NCBI GenBank assembly: GCA_019192545.1
Contig: JAHCMI010000002.1
Coordinates: 220,372-284,371 of the forward strand
Reading direction: 5' to 3'
DNA from: Rivularia sp. MS3
Lineage (GTDB): Bacteria > Cyanobacteriota > Cyanobacteriia > Cyanobacteriales > Nostocaceae
Length of the DNA: 64,000 nt
The notes beneath the pieces are model-generated. The model saw only the letters and a list, made by a program, of their open reading frames with translations. It was not told the DNA's origin and did no database searches. Within the stretch, counting starts at the first letter, position 1; each line of letters opens with the position of its first letter. Positions 29,001-37,371 of this stretch are shown here, in pieces. The position numbers and the translations under genes are program-made.

Positions 29001-29513
29001 TTGCTTAATGAATATTTAGAAGCGATGACAAAAGCTGTGTTTGATAATGGCGGAACTGTAGATAAATTTATGGGAGATGCTATTTTGGCTTTATATGGCG
29101 CACCAGAAGAACTGACACCCAACGAACAGGTTCGTCGAGCTGTAAATACTTCTAGAGCAATGTTAAGCGCTCTTTCCGAGCTAAACGAACGCTGGCGATC
29201 GCAAGGAATTTTTGATAGCGATGGACGCAGTGGACTTCAGTTTCGCTGTGGTATTCATCAAGGTACGGCAGTGGTGGGAATGTTTGGAAGTTCCGAACGT
29301 GCTGACTATACGGCAATTGGTCCATCTGTAAATATTGCTTCTCGCTTGCAAGGTGCTGCTGACCCTGGTAGTATTCTTGTCTCTGCTGCTGTTGCTGATT
29401 ATTTGGAGGAAGAAGAAATTATTAAAGGTAAACCGTTAGAGTTAAAGGGAATAGATGAAACAGTTTTAACTTTCGCTGTGACTTCAGAGTTGGTTGCCCG
29501 CTCGTTAGAATAG
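26007..29513 (+). CDS. cyaC: CyaC-type hybrid histidine kinase-adenylate cyclase
   Basis: This 1168-residue signalling protein makes cAMP under two-component control. The order is: receiver 1 (residues about 9-125, phospho-Asp59 in IISDQRMP), GAF 1 (about 150-325), GAF 2 (about 335-505), histidine kinase (His536 in FFQNISHEFRTP, then GTGLGLALVKELVEIHGG), receiver 2 (about 810-930, Asp858 in IVTDLMMP) and a class III cyclase (about 960-1150). The cyclase has metal Asp980 in LFSDIVGFTQ and Asp1024 in KFMGDAILALYG. This architecture matches CyaC of Anabaena and Spirulina. The GAF domains lack an obvious bilin cysteine motif that I could confirm. GGAAG precedes the ATG. Confidence 0.93.
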   Translation: MKSQVNRKPKILVVDDEPDNLDLLYRTFYREYKVLRATSGPAALELLAKEGDISVIISDQRMPMMSGTEFLSLTATQYPDIIRIILTGYTDVEDLVEAINAGKVFKYVTKPWEAEELKAVVRQALDTHNVLKARTYELTRTLRQESLLNSLTNTIRSALDYRQILQAIVDNVGNMLEVDVCLLRPFQNGHLIDEGFIYQKNLEEAELPGSQNDENELISAILPASNELLAHTVWETREVMVIFDAATDERVQGNTPEESDRALTFKNAQICSSLVVPLICQQELMAVLALHQAKESREWEEDDVQLVAMVANQAALALSQAHAYEQVHALAQREVLINTITSAIRSSLDPQEIFAAITQQLGQALQVDGCILSLWTAEDEFVECVGLYDSSVVEAKTHSNGKVRLNTHQLPQFLAPISGNQILQQILQTQEPVIVNNLNDYSNEVKSFDLPSKMATRSLMVVPLLADGKIIGSITLRQSTKKRHWLKSEIELAVSVAVQAALAVQQSRLYQQTREQAERLLELDRQKTEFFQNISHEFRTPITLIQGPLESAVSSGEGLSHEQSNIALRNSRRLLRLVNQLLDLQRLDARRMQPSFRKCDLVEFVSQIVESFRPYCEKKQLNLLTDLEDCPAVYLDVEKFDKVVYNLLSNAMKFTPQNGNITVRVQYTGSDCVLQIEDTGIGIAKEEIPHLFERFRQAEGSENRSYEGTGLGLALVKELVEIHGGKVTVDSVYESGTTFTIYLQPGSAHLDASQVVETVAQVNVSRAAVELADLELIESTDTCSTDNIPAELLSNSVESPDLKTGKGQLVLVVDDNPDMRAYVSSILGANGYQVQTARNGSEGFNIAKEFQPNLIVTDLMMPVVTGLEMIRIIRSEEKLKGIPIILLTAKVDEDTRIEGTEKGADAYLAKPFNDRELLAEARNLLALKENERKVKELNTYLTESVLQRFLPPVLVQKAQKGELVLDLRPEPRLITVLFSDIVGFTQLSNTLRSRKVAELLNEYLEAMTKAVFDNGGTVDKFMGDAILALYGAPEELTPNEQVRRAVNTSRAMLSALSELNERWRSQGIFDSDGRSGLQFRCGIHQGTAVVGMFGSSERADYTAIGPSVNIASRLQGAADPGSILVSAAVADYLEEEEIIKGKPLELKGIDETVLTFAVTSELVARSLE

Positions 29514-29618
29514 CAAATAGTTATTTTTCGGGATAGCCAAAAACAACTAGTATACCTTTTTAATAACGGTACGATTAAATAAGAACTTCCGCTGTCCTAC
29601 CGATTTTAATATAGATAT

Positions 29619-31034
29619 ATGACACAATCGGTTGTAGAAAAAACTTCCATTCCAGAAAAAACCTGGAGACGACAAACCCATTCACCCATATGGTGGATTG
29701 CTTTTTCATGTGGCTCAATTATCCTGCATTTAATAGCGTTCTGGCTTATTGATTCATATAAACTTTTTGGATCGGGTTCGGCTAACTCTGGAGAAGCTGT
29801 GCCGATTGAATTTATTGAAATTTCTCCACAAAAGTCATTACCAGTTCAACCAAAATCAAAACCAGTCTTATCAAAGCCAGTAAAACCCATCATTCCTCAA
29901 AATTCCCAACCTGCTAATAAGCCATCAAGTGCCCAAAAGCCTCAAGTATCTACAAATGATGAAAATGCAATTGCTTTTAATAATCAAAAAATAGAAGAGC
30001 AATTAGCCGAACAAGAGCGTCAGCAACAATTATTACAACAACAGCAATTAGCAGAACAACAGCGTCTTTTAGAAGCAGAACAACAGCGCCAATTAGCAGA
30101 ACAATTACGTCAAAGACAAATCAAACAAGCTCAATTAGAAGCTCAAATACGTCAACAAGAACAACTTCAGCAACGTAGATTAGCGCAACAGCTACTTCAG
30201 CAAGAAGCAGAACAAAAACGCCAGTTAGAAGCTCAACGCCAGCAAGAAGCAGAACAAAAGCGCCAGTTAGAAATTCAACGCCAGCAAGAAGCAGAACAAA
30301 AGCGTCAATTAGAAGAGCAACGCCAACAAGAAGCAGAACAAAAACGCCAATTAGAAATTCAACGCCAGCAAGAAGAACAGCAACGTCAATTAGAAGCTCA
30401 ACAACGCCAGCAAGAAGAAAATCGCCGCTTAGCACAACAGGGTAAGTTAGAAGCGGAAGAACAGCGTCGCTTAGCAACCAGACAACAGTCTCAAAATTCT
30501 CCTGTGGGTGAGAAAATAAGCGATGAAATCATAGATCGGTACGGGCAAAATGTAAAACAGGCTAGCACAACTAATCAACAAACCCCACAGTCTCCCGTTC
30601 AGAACAATCAACAAGAGGATATTCCACTCAATCGAAGTCAACAAACTGAACTAAACCAAAGTGGTGGAATATTAACAGCAACTTGGGACATGGATCGTTC
30701 TTTTAAACAAAAGAGAGACATACCAGAAAATCCGCCTCAACTGAAACAAAATATTTCTAGAAACTTTATAATTAAAACTTTGTCTGAAGATAATTTGGAA
30801 CCTGTAGAGTTTCAAGTCTATTTAACAATTGATGAGGAAGGTAGAATCGAAGAGCTATTTGTCGATCCAAGTACATTGGGAGCAAAAAGACAGCAATATC
30901 AAACATACGTAGATGACAATTTGAAAGGTAAGAAATTGTTTGAGCCAGCAACAGATACAGATCCAACAACAGGAAAGCTAACACCACGTGCAAGCAAGTC
31001 ATTGATACGAATAAAAATTCAGCAAGGCTCTTGA
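29619..31034 (+). CDS. TonB-like protein with a long Gln/Glu coiled-coil
   Basis: This 471-residue protein has an N-terminal membrane segment at about residues 24-45 (IWWIAFSCGSIILHLIAFWL), the Pro/Lys-rich PVQPKSKPVLSKPVKPIIP, a long Gln/Glu/Arg coiled coil at about residues 125-285 built of QRQQEAEQKRQLE-type repeats, and a C-terminal domain (about 370-470) with FQVYLTIDEEGRIEELFVDP that resembles TonB/TolA ends. It could couple inner-membrane energy to outer-membrane receptors, but no exbB, exbD or receptor gene is near. The repeat is long and nearly identical at DNA level (about 30195-30420), so its length may vary between strains. It lies 105 bases after cyaC. Confidence 0.7.
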   Translation: MTQSVVEKTSIPEKTWRRQTHSPIWWIAFSCGSIILHLIAFWLIDSYKLFGSGSANSGEAVPIEFIEISPQKSLPVQPKSKPVLSKPVKPIIPQNSQPANKPSSAQKPQVSTNDENAIAFNNQKIEEQLAEQERQQQLLQQQQLAEQQRLLEAEQQRQLAEQLRQRQIKQAQLEAQIRQQEQLQQRRLAQQLLQQEAEQKRQLEAQRQQEAEQKRQLEIQRQQEAEQKRQLEEQRQQEAEQKRQLEIQRQQEEQQRQLEAQQRQQEENRRLAQQGKLEAEEQRRLATRQQSQNSPVGEKISDEIIDRYGQNVKQASTTNQQTPQSPVQNNQQEDIPLNRSQQTELNQSGGILTATWDMDRSFKQKRDIPENPPQLKQNISRNFIIKTLSEDNLEPVEFQVYLTIDEEGRIEELFVDPSTLGAKRQQYQTYVDDNLKGKKLFEPATDTDPTTGKLTPRASKSLIRIKIQQGS

Positions 31035-31078
31035 TTTTTATTTTTAACTGTAATATAGTAATAGGGTTGAAAATTAAC

Positions 31079-31149
31079 GCGGGCGTAGTTTAGTGGTAAA
31101 ACCTTAGCCTTCCAAGCTAATGATGCGGGTTCGATTCCCGCCGCCCGCT
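31079..31149 (+). tRNA. tRNA-Gly (anticodon UCC)
   Basis: It is a full cloverleaf of 71 bases: acceptor arms GCGGGCG and CGCCCGC pair perfectly, anticodon stem TTAGC/GCTAA encloses loop CTTCCAA (anticodon TCC), and T-stem GCGGG/CCCGC encloses TTCGATT. It reads the GGA codon. CCA is not encoded. Confidence 0.95.
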
Positions 31150-31190
31150 TGAGTTGTTTTTTGCGAATACAAATCGGCAAAGATTGAGAA

Positions 31191-31215
31191 TAGCCCCTAG
31201 GATAAACCTGGGGGC
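31191..31215. terminator. Hairpin between tRNA-Gly and pstB
   Basis: AGCCCCTAGG and CCTGGGGGCT form a 10-bp stem with one mismatch. It lies between the rightward tRNA and the end of leftward pstB, so it could end either transcript. No strong T-run. Confidence 0.45.
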
Positions 31216-31269
31216 TATGTATGTTGTGTCCAACATGTTTGGTAACTATTCGTAAAAAAGTTCTAAGAC

Positions 31270-32073
31270 TTAACCAAACTTACCACTAATATAGTCTTTG
31301 GTTTCTTCTTGCTGAGGATCTTGAAATATTTTCTGAGTTTGGTCGTATTCTACCAAATAACCGTTACGACCACCTTGTTTTGTATTCACGTAAAATAATG
31401 CAGTCATGTCCGAGACTCGTGATGCTTGCTGCATATTATGAGTAACGATAACAACGGTAAATTGCTCTTTAAGCTGTTTAATTAATTCTTCTACTTTATT
31501 AGTAGAAATAGGGTCAAGAGCAGAGCAAGGTTCGTCCATTAAAATAACATCAGGTTTGACTGCGATCGCCCGAGCAATACACAAGCGCTGTTGTTGTCCC
31601 CCAGATATGGATAAACCACTTTGATTTAGTTTATCTTTAACTTCTTCCCATAAACCCGCACCTTTGAGGGATTCTTCCACCAACTTATCCATATCACCTT
31701 TAAAGCCGTTTATTCTAGCTCCAAAAGCAATATTTTCATAGATTGATTTGGGAAATGGATTTGGTCTTTGAAATACCATCCCAATTCTACGGCGTACTTC
31801 TACAGGGTCAATTTTGGGGTCATATAAATTTTGACCGTTGTATAAAATTTTTCCTTCTGCCCTAAATACATCAATCAAATCGTTAAGACGATTAAAGCAT
31901 CGAAGCAAAGTACTTTTACCGCACCCCGAAGGACCAATAAAAGCTGTTACTTGATTTTTAGGGATATCCATATAGATATCCTTTAACGCCAAAAATTTAC
32001 CGTAATATACGTTTAATGCTTCTGTACGCAATACAGTTTGGGTGTCTTGTGCGGTGGAAATATGTGTAGCCAT
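31270..32073 (-). CDS. pstB: Phosphate ABC transporter ATPase PstB
   Basis: This 267-residue ATPase drives high-affinity phosphate import on the cytoplasmic face of PstA/PstC. Walker A is [10 protein letters not shown]-loop region [19 protein letters not shown] (PstB-specific), signature [16 protein letters not shown], Walker [14 protein letters not shown] and switch His in [10 protein letters not shown]. Length and motif order are normal. It is the last gene of the leftward pstS-C-A-B set, 146 bases after pstA. No phoU follows. Confidence 0.97.
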   Translation of the reverse strand: MATHISTAQDTQTVLRTEALNVYYGKFLALKDIYMDIPKNQVTAFIGPSGCGKSTLLRCFNRLNDLIDVFRAEGKILYNGQNLYDPKIDPVEVRRRIGMVFQRPNPFPKSIYENIAFGARINGFKGDMDKLVEESLKGAGLWEEVKDKLNQSGLSISGGQQQRLCIARAIAVKPDVILMDEPCSALDPISTNKVEELIKQLKEQFTVVIVTHNMQQASRVSDMTALFYVNTKQGGRNGYLVEYDQTQKIFQDPQQEETKDYISGKFG

Positions 32074-32219
32074 AAATATTACGTAAAATTGTTTCTCCGA
32101 AAGCTTTAAATTTCTTGCGTTCGTCTTCTAGATGCCTTATTTGATAACTTTTTTATCTTTGGGGAAAATTATTTTGATTTTAATCTAACCCAAATTTTAC
32201 CTGACTTTTTCAATCAACT

Positions 32220-33101
32220 CTATTTACTACGAGTTGTAAAGCGAGCAATGATACTAGAAATCAAAACCATTAGTACTAAAACTAAAGATGCAGCCCAAGC
32301 AACCGACTGCTGGTTTTGGTCGAAAGATGTTGCAAAGTTATAAACCAAAACAGCAAGAGAAGCAGTTGGTTCGGTTAAATTTCTAATCCAAAAGAAGGAG
32401 AACAAAGCAGTAAAGATTAGAGGTGCAGTTTCTCCTGCTGCGCGAGCAATAGATAAGGTGACACCAGTAATAATTGATGGTAAAGCCGCAGGCAATACTA
32501 CCAATAAAACTGTTTGATAGTTGGTAGCTCCGATTCCAACAGCAGCTTGGCGCAAGTCTTGAGAAACTAACTGTAAAGCTTCGTCTGTAGTTCTAACGAT
32601 AATTGGCAGCATCAAAATTGATAAAGCCACTCCACCTGCAATGGCAGAATATCCAACATATTTAGTTGCAACTAAAATACCATAAGTTACAACTCCGGCA
32701 ATAATTGAAGGAACTCCACTCAAAACGTTGGTAGCGAAACGAATCCAACGAGCCGTTTGTCCCTTGCTAAATTCAGTTAGATAAACTGCTGCTGCGACTC
32801 CGATAGGTACGCTAATTAAAGCCCCAATTCCCACCATTATCAAAGTACCGACAATGGCATTACCGAAACCACCGCCTTTATCCAAAGGCGCTGGAGGTAA
32901 TTTGTAAAACAAATCTAAACTCAGACTACCAAAGCCTTTGATAACCAAATAAGAAAGTACCAACAGCAAAGGTAATAAAGCTAAAGCACCACAAACAAAT
33001 ATCACACCATTCATAAAATTATTGAATAGCGTGCGAGGAGAGCTTGCTGAACCCTTTAAGCTACCTCGTGGAAAATCCTGTGAGTCAGAAAAACTAGTCA
33101 T
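32220..33101 (-). CDS. pstA: Phosphate ABC transporter permease PstA
   Basis: This 293-residue inner-membrane permease has about six membrane segments. It contains the PstA-specific LPPAPLDKGGGFGNAIVGTL loop, the ABC EAA loop QDLRQAAVGIGATNYQTVLLVVLP, and RAAGETAPLIFTALFSFFW. It pairs with PstC and docks PstB. It starts 21 bases after pstC, indicating co-transcription. Confidence 0.95.
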   Translation of the reverse strand: MTSFSDSQDFPRGSLKGSASSPRTLFNNFMNGVIFVCGALALLPLLLVLSYLVIKGFGSLSLDLFYKLPPAPLDKGGGFGNAIVGTLIMVGIGALISVPIGVAAAVYLTEFSKGQTARWIRFATNVLSGVPSIIAGVVTYGILVATKYVGYSAIAGGVALSILMLPIIVRTTDEALQLVSQDLRQAAVGIGATNYQTVLLVVLPAALPSIITGVTLSIARAAGETAPLIFTALFSFFWIRNLTEPTASLAVLVYNFATSFDQNQQSVAWAASLVLVLMVLISSIIARFTTRSK

Positions 33102-33122
33102 TATTTAACACACCTTGTCTGT

Positions 33123-34085
33123 TTACAGTCGCTTGACTCGCAATACTACTAACTCAGCCAAAATATTAACAATCAAAGTCAATATAAACAGCACAAAAGC
33201 AGCGTACATTAAAGCGCTGATTTGCAATCCACCAGCTTCTGCAAATTGATTTGCTAATAACGAAGCAATTGTATTGCTCGGTGCAAACAAAGAAGGACTG
33301 ATTCTGTTGGAGTTACCAATCAACATAGTCACAGCCATTGTTTCTCCCATTGCCCGACCGAGTGCTAGCATTACGGCACTGACAATACCGGAAAATGCAG
33401 CGGGAATAATCACTCTTATAAGCGTTTCCCAACGAGTACATCCCAGACCGTAAGCAGCTTCGCGCAAATTTTTAGGTACTGAAGCTAGTGCATCGCGAGA
33501 AATTGCTGTAATAATCGGCAAAGTCATAATTACCAAAATAAGTCCGGCAGGTAACAATCCCGGACCGCCAATTGCTCCGGATTCGGGACGACTAAATAGT
33601 GGTATCCAACCGAAGTATTGATTCAGCCATTGACCGACACCTCCCAAGAAAGGAATTAAAACGAAAATTCCCCACAAACCATATACAACACTGGGAATTG
33701 CTGCTAGCAGTTCTACTAGAAAAACCAGCACGGTTCGCACTGACAGCGGCAATATATTTTCGCTTAACAATACAGCAGTACCAACGCCAATGGGTACTGC
33801 AATTAACAAACCGATAAACGAGCTAGCTAATGTTCCGTAAATTTGCGGTAATACTCCGTAGTTACTTCTAACTGGGTCCCAAGCAGCATTAAACAAAAAC
33901 CCAAGACCAAATTCCTGTAGCGCTGGAAGTCCCTGGACGGCAACCTGAAATCCTATCCATAATAAAACTGCGGCAATACCAAAAGCAAAAATTCGCGTTA
34001 ACCAGATAAAACTGCTGTCAAGCGTTCTATCTGCTTCAGAGCGATTTTTACCGTCTGTTTGACTACTCTGGGTTGGTGCATTCAT
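33123..34085 (-). CDS. pstC: Phosphate ABC transporter permease PstC
   Basis: This 320-residue permease has about six membrane segments, an FLFNAAWDPVRSNYGVLPQIYGTL periplasmic loop typical of PstC, the EAA loop NLREAAYGLGCTRWETLIRVIIPAA and ALGRAMGETMAVTMLIGNS. The frame is open from a GTG at 34130, but the ATG at 34085 (MNAPTQSSQTDGK) is favoured because the upstream part reads as non-family sequence. It follows pstS by 123 bases. Confidence 0.94.
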   Translation of the reverse strand: MNAPTQSSQTDGKNRSEADRTLDSSFIWLTRIFAFGIAAVLLWIGFQVAVQGLPALQEFGLGFLFNAAWDPVRSNYGVLPQIYGTLASSFIGLLIAVPIGVGTAVLLSENILPLSVRTVLVFLVELLAAIPSVVYGLWGIFVLIPFLGGVGQWLNQYFGWIPLFSRPESGAIGGPGLLPAGLILVIMTLPIITAISRDALASVPKNLREAAYGLGCTRWETLIRVIIPAAFSGIVSAVMLALGRAMGETMAVTMLIGNSNRISPSLFAPSNTIASLLANQFAEAGGLQISALMYAAFVLFILTLIVNILAELVVLRVKRL

Positions 34086-34208
34086 AAAAAACTTTACCCA
34101 TGTAATAGAGAAAATGTGGGAGCGAACCACATTATTTCTTAACTAATTCAGTTTCGATTCGATTGGCTTGAAAGATTTGCTTTCAAATTTGCTTTCAAAG
34201 ATTAGTAA

Positions 34209-35354
34209 CTACTTTGCAGCAACGTTAATGTTGTACTCGGGGCTGATTGTGTCAGCAGCAGCAGCAACTTTCTCAACTACATTTTGAGGTAAAGGAACGT
34301 AGCCTAGTTCCGTACTAACTTTTTGACCTTCAGTTAAACCATATTCAACCATTGCTTCTACCGCTTTGGCTTTAGCAGGATTGTCATACTTCTTATAAGC
34401 CAAAATCCAGGTGTAGGTAACAATCGGATAAGACTCATCTCCATCTGGATCGACAACGAATGCACGGAGATTTTCAGGTAATTCAATTGCTCCTAGAGCT
34501 TTGGATGCAGCTTCGTCGCTAGGTTCAACATACTTACCTGCTTTGTTTTCCAAAGTCGCAGAAGTTAAACCTTGATTTTTAGCGTAACCGTATTCGACAT
34601 AACCAATAGAACCAGGAGTTTGCTTCACTTGAGCGGTGATACCTTCATTACCTTTAGCACCAATTCCGGTAGGCCAAGATACAGTTTTACCTGCACCAGG
34701 TCCGTTCTTCCACTCTGGGCTAACTTCGCTCAAGTGCTTTGTTAATACAGCAGTTGTACCACTACCATCGGAACGATGTACTACTGTAATATTTTGGTCG
34801 GGAAGATTAACTCCAGGATTCGCAGCAGCAATTTTGGCATCATTCCACTTGGTGATTTTACCTAATAAAATATCGGTATAAACTGCACGTGGCAATTTCA
34901 AACCTTCTACTCCAGGTAAGTTATAAGCAAATACGACGCTACCACCAGTCATAGGTAGCAACAATACGCCTCTATCGATCTTAGCGATTTCTTCATCCTT
35001 CATCGCTACGTCGCTTGCACCGAAGTCAACTGTACCAGCGGTAAATTGTCTTACACCAGCACCACTACCAACTGACTGATAGTTAACTCGTAGATTAGGA
35101 TACTTCGCATTAATGTCTTTAAACCAACGCTCGTAAAGCAATCTTGGGAAAGATGCGCCCGCACCATCTAAGGTTACGTCTCCACCTAAATCTAATTGGG
35201 TGTTAGCAGCTACATTGGTAGCACCAGGAGTATCTCCACCAGCATTATCGGCTCCTTCACCACCGCCGCAAGCAGCCAAAGTAGCAGTCAGTGCTAATAC
35301 TGAGAAAATAGAAGTAATACGAGATTTTTTCGCTACAGACTTAGTAGAAAACAT
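34209..35354 (-). CDS. pstS: Phosphate-binding lipoprotein PstS
   Basis: This 381-residue periplasmic phosphate-binding protein has a lipobox LAAC, so Cys29 is the lipid anchor. Phosphate-pocket motifs are LDGAGASFPRLLYERWF, YQSVGSGAGVRQFTAGTVDFGASDVAM and VVHRSDGSGTTAVLTKHL. It ends with an ordinary PstS C-terminus. It heads the pst operon and is preceded by a PHO-box-like element, which fits induction under phosphate starvation by the SphS-SphR system. Confidence 0.96.
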   Translation of the reverse strand: MFSTKSVAKKSRITSIFSVLALTATLAACGGGEGADNAGGDTPGATNVAANTQLDLGGDVTLDGAGASFPRLLYERWFKDINAKYPNLRVNYQSVGSGAGVRQFTAGTVDFGASDVAMKDEEIAKIDRGVLLLPMTGGSVVFAYNLPGVEGLKLPRAVYTDILLGKITKWNDAKIAAANPGVNLPDQNITVVHRSDGSGTTAVLTKHLSEVSPEWKNGPGAGKTVSWPTGIGAKGNEGITAQVKQTPGSIGYVEYGYAKNQGLTSATLENKAGKYVEPSDEAASKALGAIELPENLRAFVVDPDGDESYPIVTYTWILAYKKYDNPAKAKAVEAMVEYGLTEGQKVSTELGYVPLPQNVVEKVAAAADTISPEYNINVAAK

Positions 35355-35406
35355 GGATGTGCAAGTTGAGTAATTTTGCAGGTATCGTTTATAATATATC
35401 CCTAAT

Positions 35407-35425
35407 CAGTAAAGATAAGGTTAAC
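35407..35425 (-). promoter_or_regulatory. PHO-box-like element upstream of pstS
   Basis: On the minus strand the sequence reads GTTAACCT, then three bases, then CTTTACTG, followed after about 20 bases by TATAAA. The cyanobacterial PHO box is a set of 8-bp repeats near CTTAACCT spaced by three bases. The first repeat fits 7 of 8, the second only partly. It is a likely SphR site; strength is uncertain. Confidence 0.45.
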
Positions 35426-36141
35426 AAAATTCAGCTAGCTACGTTTATATGGACTGATTTACGTAAAAATATACATTTATTGCGAACACAGTTATCTTAA
35501 GTATATTTGTTCTTCTTAAAGAAATAAATAATACATTAGAACTTTTGTTCTATAAATATGCAATGCCTTCCTTTACTTACGCACTTCTAGAAAAAATCAG
35601 CAGGCTTTAAAAAAGTTCGTTTGAAAACGTAAGGACTTACCCGTTGTGGTTCTTCCGGGTCAAAACGGTAAGCCTGGAGAATCCTTGAGAAGTTTTTCAA
35701 GAGTGCCCGACTGCCCATGTTTTACACAGGAATTATGAGTAGGGAATTTCACTCACTCAAAGTTAGATTGATAAAAATCAAACTTGTTTTAATACTGTTT
35801 TAATACTGATGAAAGTTTGTAAATAGGGAATATAAGGAATAAATATCAAATATATAAACCTATGTCTCTACAACCAAATACAAGTTAAGATATCTTACCG
35901 AATGGTTGTAGAGACCGTAAAGACAATATCAATAAAGTTATAAGAATTTGAAAAAGTGTAAAGATAAAAATGCGTTCCAACTAGTTTGCAGTTCCTTAGT
36001 TGTTTTAGCTGAGATTTTGGACACTTGTAGTTAGACGCATTAAACTAGGATGCGACATAAATAAAGGACGTAAGTATATTTGTTTATTGTTTAACAAATA
36101 GCAAAACACTATTTTCCGATTTTTGTATGAGTATTTTTTAA
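35426..36141. other. Divergent spacer between pstS and bioY
   Basis: This holds no gene. At 35636-35673 there is a hairpin-forming stretch, CTTACCCGTT with AACGGTAAG (one bulge), with an alternative ACCCG/CGGGT pairing, next to a GGACTTAC motif like the ends of the repeat at 46676. The bioY promoter is not obvious. Confidence 0.35.
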
Positions 36142-36729
36142 ATGTTAGCCGCATCCAACCAATTATTATGGTCAATGATTGGCTTACTACTAACTATGGG
36201 TGGTACCTTCTTGGAAGCCTATATTACCACCCTGCCTTGGAGTTGGGGTAACCAAGGAGTTCACGCTTTTTCTTTAGGTGTCACCTATCAAATTGGTGGG
36301 GTGCTGTTAGTTGGTTGTCTGGGGGGGAAAAATGCTGGTGCCCTTTCACAGATTGCCTATCTGGTTATGGGCTTAACTTTATTGCCTGTATTTGCGGATG
36401 GCGGGGGAATTGGCTACGTCAAACTTTCACAGTTTGGCTACTTAATAGGTTTTATTCCTGGAGCTTGGATTTGTGGCTTTTTTGCATTCAAAGCTAGACC
36501 TAAATTAGAAACTTTGGCATTTAGTTGTATCTGTGGCTTGTTAACAGTTCATCTGTGCGGTATTAGTTATTTGGTCATTACTTATGTTTTAGGTTGGCAA
36601 GGTACAGAAAATTTATCATTATTGCAAGCAATCTTGAAGTATTCATTGTTTGCATTACCGGGACAATTAGCTGTAGTTTGTGCCGTTACCGTAATAGCAT
36701 ATGTATTGCGGCATTTAATGTTTTATTAG
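36142..36729 (+). CDS. bioY: Biotin transporter BioY
   Basis: This 195-residue integral membrane protein is of the BioY S-component family (ECF-type vitamin uptake). About six membrane helices are visible. The family region is GGVLLVGCLGGKNAGALSQIAYLVMGLTLLPVFADGGGIGY at about residues 52-92, which contains the substrate-binding loop, followed by GYLIGFIPGAWICG. No EcfT/EcfA genes are adjacent, so it may act alone or with shared energising units. It ends 20 bases before lspA, suggesting co-transcription. Confidence 0.92.
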   Translation: MLAASNQLLWSMIGLLLTMGGTFLEAYITTLPWSWGNQGVHAFSLGVTYQIGGVLLVGCLGGKNAGALSQIAYLVMGLTLLPVFADGGGIGYVKLSQFGYLIGFIPGAWICGFFAFKARPKLETLAFSCICGLLTVHLCGISYLVITYVLGWQGTENLSLLQAILKYSLFALPGQLAVVCAVTVIAYVLRHLMFY

Positions 36730-36749
36730 TTACTAATAACTAATACTTT

Positions 36750-37226
36750 ATGTATTTAAGAAATCGTATCTTTTGGATAGCTGCTATTGTTGGTTTTGCG
36801 TTAGATCAACTGACAAAATACTGGGTTCTACAAACTTTTAGTTTGGGGGAAACACGACCATTAATACAAGGAATATTTCACTTTACCTACGTTCAGAATA
36901 CTGGGGCTGCTTTTAGTTTATTTTCGGGCAAAGTAGAATGGTTGCGCTGGCTATCTTTATTGGTAAGTGTGGCGTTGATAGCATTAGCTTTATTTACTCC
37001 ATTTTTGGTTCTTTGGGAGCAATGGGGCTACGGTTTAATTTTAAGTGGAGCGATGGGTAATGGTATTGATAGATTTGTCTATAGCTATGTTATAGATTTT
37101 CTTGATTTCAAACTGATTAATTTTCCAGTATTTAATTTGGCAGATGTATTCATTAATATTGGTATAGTCTGCTTAATAATTGCTTCTTTTCAAAAAACGC
37201 CTCCGAATTCCCGTCCTTTGAGATAA
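36750..37226 (+). CDS. lspA: Lipoprotein signal peptidase (signal peptidase II)
   Basis: This 158-residue inner-membrane aspartic protease cleaves signal peptides of lipoproteins such as PstS and SbpA in this window. Four membrane segments are visible. Conserved blocks are DQLTKYW (residues about 19-25), FTYVQNTGAAFSLFSG, LSGAMGNGIDRF with the first catalytic Asp, and FPVFNLADVFINIG with the second. Length is normal. It is the second gene after bioY. Confidence 0.96.
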   Translation: MYLRNRIFWIAAIVGFALDQLTKYWVLQTFSLGETRPLIQGIFHFTYVQNTGAAFSLFSGKVEWLRWLSLLVSVALIALALFTPFLVLWEQWGYGLILSGAMGNGIDRFVYSYVIDFLDFKLINFPVFNLADVFINIGIVCLIIASFQKTPPNSRPLR

Positions 37227-37371
37227 GCTTTAAAAAAAAATTCTGGATACTCATTACTGGCTTTAGGTATTTTTTTAACCTAATTACCAATTCTTGAGAA
37301 ACCAGAATCTGCTTTTTGTATTAACCCTATTTTTTGTTGTTTTCCACTAAGTTGATATCGAATTTTATCTG

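Noticed and set aside
26007..29513. Possible bilin-binding phytochrome-type GAF domains in CyaC
   Set aside because: I could not identify a chromophore cysteine motif with confidence, so no photoreceptor role is claimed.
30121..30477. 118-codon minus-strand Leu/Val-rich frame
   Set aside because: It is the antisense shadow of the Gln/Glu repeat in the TonB-like gene.
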